A stretch of 34,075 nt of DNA from ANME-2 cluster archaeon. GTDB taxonomy: Archaea; Halobacteriota; Methanosarcinia; Methanosarcinales; Methanocomedenaceae. The stretch's first letter is position 1, and the number at the start of each line of letters is the position of its first letter. Both the position numbers and the translations under genes were made by a program. Positions 1 to 8,067 of the stretch are shown in pieces. The notes beneath the pieces were generated by a model. That model saw only the letters and a program-made list of their open reading frames with translations, was not told the origin of the DNA and ran no database searches. The DNA is taken from contig JAMJFQ010000003.1 of the NCBI GenBank assembly GCA_023544605.1, forward strand, positions 1 to 34,075, read 5' to 3'.

Positions 1-16
1 AGTTTGGGAATGAAAA

Positions 17-89
17 CAGATTCTGAATTTTGATGTAATAGATCAACAAACAGATTCTGAATTTTGATGTAATAGATCAACAAACAGAT
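17..89. repeat. 34-bp tandem duplication
   Basis: Two identical, directly adjacent 34-bp units lie at 17-50 and 51-84, each beginning CAGATTCTGAATTTTGATGT, followed by a partial third unit (CAGAT). There is no spacer between the units, so this is a tandem duplication and not a CRISPR. It lies just left of the inverted-repeat element at 131-308. Confidence 0.9.
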
Positions 90-130
90 CACTGCGGTAA
101 ACATTGTATTATATCACATAACTGGATTAC

Positions 131-308
131 GGCACAATACCAAAATCCAGTTATACAGTGAATATATCTTAAATAGATACGACTACAAATCTGTGTTAAT
201 CAGTGAAATCCGTGTCTTTTTATATTTCCAGACACTGATTAACACCGATTCACACAGATTTTACCTAAAGTCGGTGTCAACAAAATAACTGATTTTTGGA
301 ACAGTGCC
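131..308 (+). mobile_element. MITE-like element, copy 1 (178 bp, 24-bp imperfect TIRs)
   Basis: The ends at 131-154 (starting GGCACAATACCAAAAT) and 285-308 (ending TTTTTGGAACAGTGCC) are inverted repeats matching at about 19 of 24 positions. Inside, arms at about 187-217 and 230-261 form a long imperfect hairpin built from AATCTGTGT-like words. There is no coding capacity. The reverse complement of 22744-22919 is a close relative (about 85% by eye). I see no target duplication at this copy. Directly to the left, 118-130 (ATAACTGGATTAC) resembles another outward terminal end, so this copy may sit beside or inside an older element. Confidence 0.75.
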
Positions 309-670
309 TTAGCACATATCATCTGCTAATCCGATCCCTCCTTCAGCTCTCCTGCCGCCCCTTTTGGTTCACTTATACAGGGTACGCCGTTCTGATTTGC
401 TCTCGACCGCCCTTGTGGTGTGGGGGGCTGGCTAGTGCTTTTCAATTAATCTGGTAATTTATTTTATGGAATTCGAAACATTATTACTGAACTAATTTTA
501 TGGATAAGTCCTTCATTTCCAATGGAGACAGCCCTTCTCAAGATACTCTCCGCCGCCCGTCCTCTTCACTCCTAGGCACTGTCCCTCTATCACTCAAAAG
601 ACCGCCCTGACTTATGCTACCGCCACCCTTTACCACAAGTAGCTACACCCGGTGCATCAGAATAGTGGGA
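309..670. other. gene-free stretch
   Basis: No open frame here has a credible start, ribosome site or recognisable product. The sequence mixes C-rich runs with AT-rich stretches around 440-510. GGCACTGTCCC at about 575 recalls the element terminus but does not continue as one. I see nothing further to annotate. Confidence 0.5.
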
Positions 671-1153
671 TTACCCTTCGCCCCATCTTTTTGCCTCAAT
701 CCTGTAGAGTCCATCTACTCGCTCTATTTTCGGGAATTCCCTTATCTCATCCACCCGGAACCCCTTCCCATCCGCTTCGAATCTCTCGGCCACAACGTTC
801 CAAGGAATAGCAAAGGCAACCCGCCCCTTGCCTACACCCTGCCGCAGTTCCACTGCTAAAAACCCTTTCCTGCCTGAGAGCCTGAGGAAATCCGACATCC
901 TGTCCACCTGGTGCGCTCCCTGTTTGTCTGTTGTGAAATGCTGGGTGAAATACAGTGCTTTCGTTCCCTTGTCAGTAGAGATGCTCTTGCATTCGATACC
1001 AAGGTAGTAGTCAGGGTGGAGGGAATCCACAATAACATCCAGGAACTGGTGGGTGAACCTGTGCTGTTTGAGTCTGAAAGAGATTCCTTTGATGCCGTTT
1101 TCCTGGAAAAATATGTTGAATGATCTTACAAGCTGTCGTTCGAACTCTGTCAT
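671..1153 (-). CDS. PD-(D/E)XK nuclease-like protein
   Basis: A protein of about 160 residues. The core runs FLDVIVDS, then YLGIECKSI, which fits the Asp...Glu-x-Lys pattern of the PD-(D/E)XK nuclease superfamily (RecB-like and Hjc-type resolvases). After it comes a helix (QVDRMSDFLRLSGRKGF), a predicted strand and AIPW, an order also seen in archaeal Hjc-type folds. By family analogy it would bind or cut DNA; the substrate is unknown. The ATG at 1153 is preferred because GGTG lies six bases upstream; an in-frame ATG at 1162 would add three residues. It stands alone on the minus strand next to the repeat-rich left edge. A degenerate defence or mobile-element nuclease is also possible. Confidence 0.6.
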   Translation of the reverse strand: MTEFERQLVRSFNIFFQENGIKGISFRLKQHRFTHQFLDVIVDSLHPDYYLGIECKSISTDKGTKALYFTQHFTTDKQGAHQVDRMSDFLRLSGRKGFLAVELRQGVGKGRVAFAIPWNVVAERFEADGKGFRVDEIREFPKIERVDGLYRIEAKRWGEG

Positions 1154-1300
1154 ATCATGCACCGCGTTGTACGTGGTGTAGTGTTTTCGTCATAACCATT
1201 TTAATGTTGCTATCAGTATTGCTATTATGTATCATCATATTCAATCAGGCACTATCAGGAACCATCAGGTTTAACTTCAATGAAATCTTATCAGGGGTCA

Positions 1301-1483
1301 ATGAAAAAGATATATCTGGAGATAGGTTCTTCAGTGGGCCTGGTACTTTTATTCATCATTGCCCTGGTCATTGTTAACACAACATTTGTGGCTCATTCCG
1401 CTTATGGTAATGTTGCATTGCTCTTAGTTTTCGTAATCGTCGCTGGGATAATTGGTCTCAAGCTGGCTGAAATTCAAGATTAG
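1301..1483 (+). CDS. small two-helix membrane protein
   Basis: A 60-residue protein with two hydrophobic segments, about residues 8-26 (VGLVLLFIIALVIVNTTF) and 35-54 (VALLLVFVIVAGIIGLKLAE), joined by a short polar loop. I do not recognise the family. The ATG at 1301 follows GGGG by about five bases; an in-frame ATG at 1280 lacks a ribosome site. It precedes the Roadblock gene, which has its own TATA box, so the two may not be co-transcribed. It is short and hydrophobic, so a chance frame cannot be excluded. Confidence 0.45.
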   Translation: MKKIYLEIGSSVGLVLLFIIALVIVNTTFVAHSAYGNVALLLVFVIVAGIIGLKLAEIQD

Positions 1484-1510
1484 CTGTTTCCCAAAAACCC
1501 GGGGGAAAGG

Positions 1511-1520
1511 TTTTTATATA
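1511..1520 (+). promoter_or_regulatory. TATA-type promoter of the Roadblock gene
   Basis: TTTTTATATA preceded by the purine-rich GGGGGAAAGG is a typical archaeal BRE/TATA arrangement. It lies about 45 bases before the ATG at 1561 and predicts a short leader. Confidence 0.6.
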
Positions 1521-1560
1521 AGATACTCTTACATTTAATTATTTAAACAGTGAAACAGGC

Positions 1561-1929
1561 ATGTCTAAAAGCATAAATATGGACATATTGTTCAAAAAAG
1601 TACAAAAAGACCTGTCGAACCTAAAGGGAGTGAAAAAATCCCTGGTTGCCAGTCAAGATGGATATATCTTCAGCAATACTGCCGAGTCAATGTTAGAAAT
1701 GTATGCAAAGGCATCGGCAGCACTGTTAAGGACAGCAGATACAGCCACAGCAAAAGTGGGTAGGAATTGTTCAAAACGGGTGGTCATAGACTACCCTAAT
1801 GAAAGGCTTATAGCCATACGTGCAGGCCCCAAAGCCCTTGTGGCAGTCATTGCAAGAACCGGCACCGGACTGGATCCCCTCATAATAGAACTCGACAAAG
1901 CTGCAGATAAGGTCCGAGAGATAATATAG
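1561..1929 (+). CDS. Roadblock/LC7 domain protein
   Basis: A 122-residue single-domain protein. The order of a helix, the strand VKKSLVASQDGYIFSNT, a long helix with EMYAKASAALLRTADTA, the strands RVVIDYPNERLIAIRAGPKALVAVIA and a final amphipathic helix matches the Roadblock/LC7 (MglB-like) fold. Family members dimerise and often act as scaffolds or GTPase-activating partners of small Ras-like or MglA GTPases. No such GTPase lies next to it here, so the partner is unknown. The ATG at 1561 has no strong ribosome site but follows a clear promoter. Confidence 0.8.
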   Translation: MSKSINMDILFKKVQKDLSNLKGVKKSLVASQDGYIFSNTAESMLEMYAKASAALLRTADTATAKVGRNCSKRVVIDYPNERLIAIRAGPKALVAVIARTGTGLDPLIIELDKAADKVREII

Positions 1930-1998
1930 TCCTTCAAACTAAATATTTAAGGGTCTTGAAAACTGTCTGAGCTGACAGCATTTAACAGAGGTATACCC

Positions 1999-3006
1999 TT
2001 GACAAACACGTCAGGACCCATTATTCTCGGAATAGAAGGCACAGCATGGAACCTGAGCGCAGCCATCGTGGATTACAACGATGTAATAACAGAGACCACA
2101 GCTACTTATTCTCCACCCACTGGCGGCATTCATCCCAGGGAAGCATCCCAGCACCATGCCGACCACATAGGATCAGTAATCACAAAGGTATTTTTAGAAG
2201 CAGATGGTAAGGGAATCAATCCTTCTGACATTGATGCAGTGGCATTCTCCCAGGGTCCGGGTTTAGGACCATGCCTGCGTACTGTAGCTACTGCTGCCAG
2301 GGCACTATCCCTTTCGTTGGACATCCCGCTCATAGGTGTTAACCACTGCATCGCCCACATCGAGGTCGGGCGCTGGAAAACTGATGCCGTCGATCCGGTG
2401 GTGCTGTATGTAAGTGGAGCCAATTCACAAGTACTGGCATACAGGAAGGGGCGGTACCGGGTATTTGGGGAGACCCTGGATATAGGCATTGGTAACGCTC
2501 TTGATAAGTTTGCAAGAGGCGCGGGACTTTTGCACCCGGGTGGTCCCAGGATAGAGGAACTGGCCAAAGGAGCCACATCGTACATCCATTTGCCCTATGT
2601 TGTCAAGGGCATGGACTTCTCCTTCACTGGCATGTCCACGGCAGCATCTAACGCCCTTCAATCGTCCCTGTTGGAAGATGTATGTTATTCCCTGCAGGAG
2701 AATGCATTCGCAATGCTGGTAGAGGTGACCGAGCGAGCCGTAGCACATACGGGTAAGGACGAGGTACTACTGGCCGGGGGCGTGGGCGCTAATATGCGGT
2801 TACAGGAGATGTTGAAAATTATGTGCCGTGAGCGTGGTATCAAGTTCTATGCGCCCGAGCGTCGGTTCATGGGAGATAACGGCACTATGATCGCATATCT
2901 GGGACTAATAATGTACCAGCACCATACCTTCACGTCCATATCGCAATCCCATGCGTGGCCCAATTACAGACCTGACGATACGCCCGTGACCTGGCGCCAG
3001 GACTGA
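1999..3006 (+). CDS. kae1: tRNA threonylcarbamoyladenosine synthase subunit Kae1 (KEOPS)
   Basis: Catalytic subunit of the KEOPS complex, which transfers threonylcarbamoyl to A37 of ANN-decoding tRNAs in the cytoplasm. It starts IILGIEGTAWNLSAAIV, carries the metal-binding histidines in NHCIAH (residues 116 and 120), the ASKHA nucleotide-binding segments (GGVGANMRL) and the conserved MGDNGTMIAY near the C-terminus. It has 335 residues, the length of Kae1 alone. Methanosarcina and Methanocaldococcus relatives are known as Kae1-Bud32 fusions, but no kinase domain follows here. The start is TTG at 1999, with AGAGGT a few bases upstream. The next gene has its own promoter. Confidence 0.95.
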   Translation: MTNTSGPIILGIEGTAWNLSAAIVDYNDVITETTATYSPPTGGIHPREASQHHADHIGSVITKVFLEADGKGINPSDIDAVAFSQGPGLGPCLRTVATAARALSLSLDIPLIGVNHCIAHIEVGRWKTDAVDPVVLYVSGANSQVLAYRKGRYRVFGETLDIGIGNALDKFARGAGLLHPGGPRIEELAKGATSYIHLPYVVKGMDFSFTGMSTAASNALQSSLLEDVCYSLQENAFAMLVEVTERAVAHTGKDEVLLAGGVGANMRLQEMLKIMCRERGIKFYAPERRFMGDNGTMIAYLGLIMYQHHTFTSISQSHAWPNYRPDDTPVTWRQD

Positions 3007-3096
3007 ACACAATCTATCCATTTGAAATCGTGGGGTAAACTACGTATAACTATGGTGATTTATGCTCATATTCCGACAACAAAAGCAAAAAGGAAT

Positions 3097-3106
3097 ACTT
3101 ATTTTA
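3097..3106 (+). promoter_or_regulatory. TATA-type promoter of rfcL
   Basis: AATACTTATTTTAT is centred about 28 bases before the ATG at 3130. At the usual archaeal spacing this puts transcription start at or next to that ATG, so the message would be leaderless. This argues for the 3130 start over in-frame ATGs at 3022, 3052 and 3106. Confidence 0.5.
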
Positions 3107-3129
3107 TGCCTGCCATCGTCATAGGGCTG

Positions 3130-4593
3130 ATGAATGCCAAACCTTTGGAATGGGCAGAAAAATATCGACCCCGGGTGTTGACAGAATTAGCAGGGCACCC
3201 TAATATTGTAAAAGAACTACTTGGGTGGGGGCAGGGCTGGGAGAAGGGTATACCTAAGGACAGGGCGCTGATACTGTACGGCAAACCTGGTATCGGCAAG
3301 ACCTCTGCAGCCTTTGCATTGGCAAACCAGATGGAATGGGATGTAATAGAACTCAACGCCAGTGACCAGCGCACGGCAAGTATCATCCAGAAAGTAGCCG
3401 GTTCTGCAAGTATGATGGGGACCTTTGATGGCACTTCCGGACGGCGCCTCGTCATACTGGATGAAGCCGATAACCTGCACGGCAACTATGACCGGGGCGG
3501 TGCCAGGGCCATCATCAATGTTGTCAAGAACACAAAACAACCTCTCATCCTGATAGCCAACGAGTTCTATGACATGGACTCTGCGCTGCGCCTGGCATGT
3601 AAACCGGTACAGTTTCGGGTAATGAACAACACTACCATGGTGAATGTACTCAAATCTATCTGCAGGCAAGAAGGTGTCATGGCGGGTGTTGGCGTTATAG
3701 AGCAGATCGCCGACAATGCCGGTGGAGATCTGCGAAGCGCTATTAATGACCTGCAGGCTATCGCTATAGGGAAACATGAACTTGATGTGGATGATATCGT
3801 CACTGCTCCAAGAGATACCAGGGAAACAGTTTTTAGGGCAATGGACAAGATATTCAAAGCCTCTGACATGAGGTCTGCCCAGGAAGCTGCATGGCATGTG
3901 GATGAGAGTCCTGATAATCTTATCAACTGGATAGACGAGAACCTGCCTGTAGGATATACGGATGAGAGGGATATGTCGGCTGGTTTTTGCCAGTTGTCCA
4001 GGGCAGACCAGTTCCTTGGTCGGGTAAGGATCAGGCAGAACTACAGGCTGTGGCGGTATGCCAGCCTGTTCATGACAGGCGGTGTGGCTGCTGTTAAGAC
4101 CCGGAACTATACAGGTTATAACAAATACCAGGCTCCTCAATTCTGGAAGAAACTTGGACAGACCAGGGCAAAACGCAATATAAGGGATTCCCTTGCCGGT
4201 AAGATTGGGGGTATATGCCATGTATCCAAGAGATATGCACGCTCAGACCTTATCTGGTTCTTTAAGCATATGATGAATAGTAAGGAACATGCTGTTGATG
4301 TGGCTGCTGAATTGGAAATGAATCCTGATGAGATAGCGTTTTTACTTGATACCAAGGCATCCACCAAGAAGGTCAAGACTATTTATGAGTCAGCCCAGCA
4401 ATTGATTCAGGCACGAGTGGAACATGATATAGAGGTGTTCGGCGGATTTACACATACAGCGCCGGTAGATGAACATCAGCTTGAACTGGACTTAATTGAA
4501 GCAGACAATAATGGCGATGCAGATGAGCCACTGGAAGATAACATTGCCAGCAAAGGAGATACAAAAAACCAGAGTTCGTTATTCGATTTTTGA
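3130..4593 (+). CDS. rfcL: replication factor C large subunit
   Basis: Large subunit of the archaeal clamp loader, which opens PCNA and places it on primed DNA using ATP. With the start at 3130 it has 487 residues. It begins with PLEWAEKYRP, as in RFC subunits, has Walker A GKPGIGKT (51-58), Walker B LVILDEAD (about 107-114), the helical collar, an acidic tail and a C-terminal PIP-box-like QSSLFDF that would dock on PCNA. The chosen start fits the family N-terminus and the TATA spacing; the longer N-terminal extension looks non-coding. The tmk gene begins 12 bases after its stop, so the two are probably co-transcribed. The small subunit gene is not in this window. Confidence 0.95.
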   Translation: MNAKPLEWAEKYRPRVLTELAGHPNIVKELLGWGQGWEKGIPKDRALILYGKPGIGKTSAAFALANQMEWDVIELNASDQRTASIIQKVAGSASMMGTFDGTSGRRLVILDEADNLHGNYDRGGARAIINVVKNTKQPLILIANEFYDMDSALRLACKPVQFRVMNNTTMVNVLKSICRQEGVMAGVGVIEQIADNAGGDLRSAINDLQAIAIGKHELDVDDIVTAPRDTRETVFRAMDKIFKASDMRSAQEAAWHVDESPDNLINWIDENLPVGYTDERDMSAGFCQLSRADQFLGRVRIRQNYRLWRYASLFMTGGVAAVKTRNYTGYNKYQAPQFWKKLGQTRAKRNIRDSLAGKIGGICHVSKRYARSDLIWFFKHMMNSKEHAVDVAAELEMNPDEIAFLLDTKASTKKVKTIYESAQQLIQARVEHDIEVFGGFTHTAPVDEHQLELDLIEADNNGDADEPLEDNIASKGDTKNQSSLFDF

Positions 4594-4604
4594 GGATTAC
4601 ACAG

Positions 4605-5210
4605 ATGACGGGAAAACTGATAACACTTGAAGGTATTGACGGTTCAGGCAAATCCACGATGAGAAAACGCCTGGAACATCATTTCAGGGATGACCCTGGC
4701 GTGATATTTACCAGGGAACCCACCAGGGATTGGACAGGTGAGGCAGTGAACCGGGCCATAAGGGAAGAAACTGACCATTTGGCAGAGTTATTCTTATTTG
4801 TTGCAGACCATGCAAACCACCTGAGCAGGACAATAAGACCTGCCCTTGAAAATAATAAGACCGTGATATCTGACAGATACTCGGACAGCAGGTATGCATA
4901 CCAGGGTGCCACGTTAAATGGGATCATCAATAAGCCCATGGAATGGGTTATAGAAATTCACAAAGGTTGGACTGTGGTCCCAGATAGTACTATCCTGTTC
5001 GATGTCAGCCCGGAAGTGGCAGTTTCCAGGGTGGGGAACCGTGACCATCAGACCAAGTTCGAGAAGATCAGTTTCCTGGAGCAAGTGCGCTCAAATTATC
5101 TTAGACTGGTAGATATACAGCCGGAGCGTTTCATTATTGTGGATGCTGAGCAACCATTTAGTAAGGTAGAACAAGCAGTGTTCAAAGCTGTAAAAGATAA
5201 TATGGCTTAA
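4605..5210 (+). CDS. tmk: thymidylate kinase
   Basis: Phosphorylates dTMP to dTDP in DNA precursor synthesis. The 201-residue protein has the P-loop LEGIDGSGKST near its N-terminus, the TREPT substrate-binding motif and VISDRYSDSRYAYQG, the DR(Y/H) motif of dTMP kinases. Length is normal for the family. The ATG at 4605 follows TGAGG (overlapping the rfcL stop) by about nine bases; a TTG at 4590 in the same frame is less likely. Location behind rfcL puts two DNA-replication functions in one unit. Confidence 0.93.
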   Translation: MTGKLITLEGIDGSGKSTMRKRLEHHFRDDPGVIFTREPTRDWTGEAVNRAIREETDHLAELFLFVADHANHLSRTIRPALENNKTVISDRYSDSRYAYQGATLNGIINKPMEWVIEIHKGWTVVPDSTILFDVSPEVAVSRVGNRDHQTKFEKISFLEQVRSNYLRLVDIQPERFIIVDAEQPFSKVEQAVFKAVKDNMA

Positions 5211-5537
5211 CAAATCACCAAAATAATAAAAATGAATGGTGGGCTGACCCTCCAGATTTTGGAGGGCTCCCGGTTAGGGACTTACGCTTGCATTCACCCA
5301 CTCCTGCGCACGTACGTACATCGTACACATGCACCAACGTTCTTGAAATGAAGGAGGGAGGTCTGACCCTTCAAGACTATGTTCTGTCTTGTGCCTCTCA
5401 CGGCAATGTCAGTCAGCTCCGATATGTTATCGGAAGCATATACCTTCACTCTTTCATTGCTAGCCCACGTAGCATGCACTTCAGTGGTGTCAGTTCTATT
5501 TCTGACCTCGAAATACTGAAGCATGGTTTATGTTGTT
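5211..5537 (-). mobile_element. possible insertion-sequence relic with end hairpin
   Basis: This stretch has no confident gene. A perfect 7-bp hairpin, CCCTCCA-GATTT-TGGAGGG, lies at 5248-5266. On the minus strand, an open frame at 5294-5524 (76 residues, including SNERVKVYASDN and ELTDIAVRGTRQNI) ends shortly before that hairpin. A short C-terminal coding fragment followed by a GC-rich hairpin resembles the right end of IS200/IS605-type (TnpB-bearing) elements. No catalytic motif or zinc ribbon remains, so the assignment is tentative and the frame may be meaningless. Confidence 0.3.
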
Positions 5538-5672
5538 CTATACTCTATTATATTTTTTGGTAAATAACCAGATAACACCATTGAATATAAAATTGATAAC
5601 AATTACGATAACAATTAGGGTAATGAATAGAATAACTGGCCCGACAATAACGAATTTAAATTGCCCTTGCAA
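5538..5672 (-). CDS. possible small hydrophobic protein overlapping the trmI 3' end
   Basis: A 44-residue frame begins with TTG at 5672, inside the last codons of trmI, and ends with TAG at 5538-5540. It has one strongly hydrophobic stretch (FVIVGPVILFITLIVIVIVI) and a basic tail (TKKYNRV), as in a single-span membrane peptide. There is no convincing ribosome site; translation could be coupled to trmI termination. I do not recognise it, and it may be a chance AT-rich frame. Confidence 0.3.
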   Translation of the reverse strand: MQGQFKFVIVGPVILFITLIVIVIVINFIFNGVIWLFTKKYNRV

Positions 5673-6399
5673 ATGTAATGAAACCAGTATGCCCTACCCT
5701 GCTCGTGGATGGGCGTGTCCCCCTTTCGCTGAATGATATTTCTCTCTGGGTACACTCCAGGGTGACCACCTCTTCAAATTTTGCAGAATTTATAGCCATG
5801 CGAACATCCCTGGCTTGCTCTATAAAAGGTGAGAACACCACAAGATATCCACCGGGTTTGAGCACCAGTAGGACATAGGGCACAACTTCAGCTGCTGTGT
5901 GCATATCAAGGGTTACCACATCAAAGGTCTCATCCAATGAACGTATTTCCTCAACTAAATCGCCCCCCCTGACATCCACGTTATCAAGTCCTGCTAGTGC
6001 AATGTTTGACCTTGCCACCTCTGCAAAATCCTCCCTTACCTCAAAGGTCACAACCTTCCTGGCAACAAGCCCCAGATAGATGGCAAGGATACCTGAACCC
6101 GTACCAGCATCCAATACAGTATCCTCTTTATTGAGACCAGTGTGGCCCATTATCATCCCGATATCTTTTGGACTAATAGGAGCCCCGGTTCGTTTTATAG
6201 AATTGAAAAGATCAATAGCCCTCAGGCGATATATCTCCATTTCAAAACCAAGGTGGGATGCGATAATGTCTCCATACTCCTTTTCCAGAAGTTGACCCAA
6301 CTTGAAAACTCCCACTTCGGTATGAAGGTCTTCATTACCTGCACTAACAATATATTTCTTACCGCCCCCTTTAAGCAGTACAGCCACTCCCTGTTTCAA
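5656..6399 (-). CDS. trmI: tRNA (adenine-N1)-methyltransferase TrmI
   Basis: A SAM-dependent class I methyltransferase that forms m1A at positions 57/58 of the tRNA T-loop in archaea. The N-terminal part is the small beta domain typical of the family (GGGKKYIVSAGNEDLHTEVG). It is followed by DAGTGSGILAIYLG (SAM motif I), an acidic residue after strand 2 (VVTFEVRED) and DVVTLDMHTA (motif IV region). At 247 residues it is full length. The start is TTG at 6399 with GTGAT just upstream. It is transcribed in the same direction as gpmI, about 96 bases behind it. Confidence 0.9.
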   Translation of the reverse strand: MKQGVAVLLKGGGKKYIVSAGNEDLHTEVGVFKLGQLLEKEYGDIIASHLGFEMEIYRLRAIDLFNSIKRTGAPISPKDIGMIMGHTGLNKEDTVLDAGTGSGILAIYLGLVARKVVTFEVREDFAEVARSNIALAGLDNVDVRGGDLVEEIRSLDETFDVVTLDMHTAAEVVPYVLLVLKPGGYLVVFSPFIEQARDVRMAINSAKFEEVVTLECTQREISFSERGTRPSTSRVGHTGFITFARAI

Positions 6400-6495
6400 A
6401 ATCTATCACACTCAATTGATACTATCCGTGTAATTGGTTTTATCACGGGACAGGTTTCTTCATTAACGTATTTGATAAATTACCCTCCTACTATT

Positions 6496-8046
6496 TCAAG
6501 CAGTCTGATTATTGCGAACCAGCAAGGAATGCCCGGTCATCTGGGGTGGGATATCCAGGTGGAGCAGCTCCAGCATGGTGGGGACAATATCCGCAAATAT
6601 CCCTTCCAGCAGGCTTACATTTTCCATTTGTGATACAAAGACCAGCGGCACCCGGTTAGTAGTATGCGCCGTATGTGGGCTGTTATCATCATAGTATATC
6701 ATCTGCTCGCTATTACCGTGATCAGACGTTACCAGTGCTGCACCACCGCAGGACTTTATTGCATCCAGCACCCTGCCCAGGCATTCATCCACAACTTGTG
6801 CAGACTGCACAGCAGCATCCAGCATACCGGTATGTCCCACCATATCCAGATTAGCATAATTAGCTATAATAACATCATAATTCCCGGACGTTATCCTGTT
6901 TTGCAATATTTCGGTCACTTCATAGGCACTCATCTCTGGTTGCAGGTCGTAGGTGGGTACTTTTGGTGAAGGGACAAGCACCCGTTCTTCTCCTGGATAT
7001 GGTTTTTCGACACCTCCATTGAAGAAGAATGTTACATGGGCATATTTTTCTGTCTCAGCAATGTGAAGCTGCCTTTTATTGCATTTGCTCAGATATTCGG
7101 CCAACGTATTTTCAATATGCGCATGGGGGAATGCAAGGGGCAGGTTAAAGGTCTCGTCATACTGGGTCATACAGACAAAATAGATGTCTGGCACCTGTTT
7201 TCGTTCAAAGCCGGAAAAATCATTTAACGTCACGGCGCCTGTCAGTTCCCTTGCCCTATCAGGTCTGAAATTGAAGAAAATCACAGCATCGCCATCATTT
7301 ATAGTGGGAGTGGCCTCTTTTCCTGACAACATCACAGTAGGTCTGATGAACTCGTCGTTCTCACCCCTCTCGTAAGCAGACGTCACGGCCTCCTGTGCAC
7401 TGGATGCCTTCTCACCTTCACCCAATGTCAGTGCATTGTATGCCAGGCTGACCCGCTCCCACCTCTTGTCCCGGTCCATGCTATAATACCGGCCACTTAC
7501 TGTGGCTATCTTCCCAACACCAAGTTCTTGCATTCGGTTTTCGGTCCGCATGATATATTGCAGGGCGGACCGGGGCGGTACATCCCTGCCATCCAAAAAA
7601 GCATGAATAAATACCCTGTCAAGTCCTATCTGCTTAGCCATCTCCAGCAACGAGAACAGATGGTCAATATGACTGTGGACGCCTCCATCAGACAACAAGC
7701 CCATAAGGTGAAGTGAGGACCCCATCTCCAGCGCATGATTAAAAGCACTTCTTAATACCTCATTGGAAAAAAAATCACCATTACCTATAGAATTATTTAT
7801 CATGGTAATGTCCTGGTATACCACCCTGCCCGAACCCAGGTTCAGGTGTCCAACCTCGCTATTCCCCATAAGACCTTCTGGGAGACCCACCGATTTACCA
7901 GAAGACTCTAGAGTAGTATTAGGATATTCACTCAACAGCCGGTCCATCACTGGTGTATGAGCTAGAGCTACTGCATTTCCCTCAGCTCGCTGATTAATGC
8001 CCCAACCGTCAAGTATTACCAGAACAATCGGTTTTGGAACTACCAT
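6496..8046 (-). CDS. gpmI: cofactor-independent phosphoglycerate mutase
   Basis: Interconverts 3- and 2-phosphoglycerate. At 516 residues it is the long two-domain bacterial-type iPGM of the alkaline phosphatase superfamily. It opens with IVLVILDGWG, with GLMGNSEVGHLNLGSGRVV (the phosphoserine is in GNSEVGH) and, near the C-terminus, VDMVGHTG and LVTSDHGNSEQM with metal-binding Asp/His residues. Most archaea use the shorter ApgM, so this form is worth noting, although it also occurs in some Methanosarcinales. The ATG at 8046 follows AAGGTTG, 21 bases after the preceding gene, which suggests one transcript. Confidence 0.95.
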   Translation of the reverse strand: MVVPKPIVLVILDGWGINQRAEGNAVALAHTPVMDRLLSEYPNTTLESSGKSVGLPEGLMGNSEVGHLNLGSGRVVYQDITMINNSIGNGDFFSNEVLRSAFNHALEMGSSLHLMGLLSDGGVHSHIDHLFSLLEMAKQIGLDRVFIHAFLDGRDVPPRSALQYIMRTENRMQELGVGKIATVSGRYYSMDRDKRWERVSLAYNALTLGEGEKASSAQEAVTSAYERGENDEFIRPTVMLSGKEATPTINDGDAVIFFNFRPDRARELTGAVTLNDFSGFERKQVPDIYFVCMTQYDETFNLPLAFPHAHIENTLAEYLSKCNKRQLHIAETEKYAHVTFFFNGGVEKPYPGEERVLVPSPKVPTYDLQPEMSAYEVTEILQNRITSGNYDVIIANYANLDMVGHTGMLDAAVQSAQVVDECLGRVLDAIKSCGGAALVTSDHGNSEQMIYYDDNSPHTAHTTNRVPLVFVSQMENVSLLEGIFADIVPTMLELLHLDIPPQMTGHSLLVRNNQTA

Positions 8047-8067
8047 TATATAGCAACCTTCATTGAG

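Noticed and set aside
17-89. Possible CRISPR repeats
   Set aside because: The 34-bp units are directly adjacent with no spacers, and no cas genes are present in the window.
575-590. GGCACTGTCCC as a third element terminus
   Set aside because: Only 11 bases match and the rest of the terminal repeat is absent; no partner end lies nearby.
1120-1377. Alternative hydrophobic frame overlapping the small membrane protein
   Set aside because: It has no ribosome site and loses its hydrophobic pattern halfway; the frame starting at 1301 is more consistent.
3217-4221. Long minus-strand open frame opposite rfcL
   Set aside because: It is a shadow of the well-conserved rfcL; it has no recognisable domain or ribosome site.
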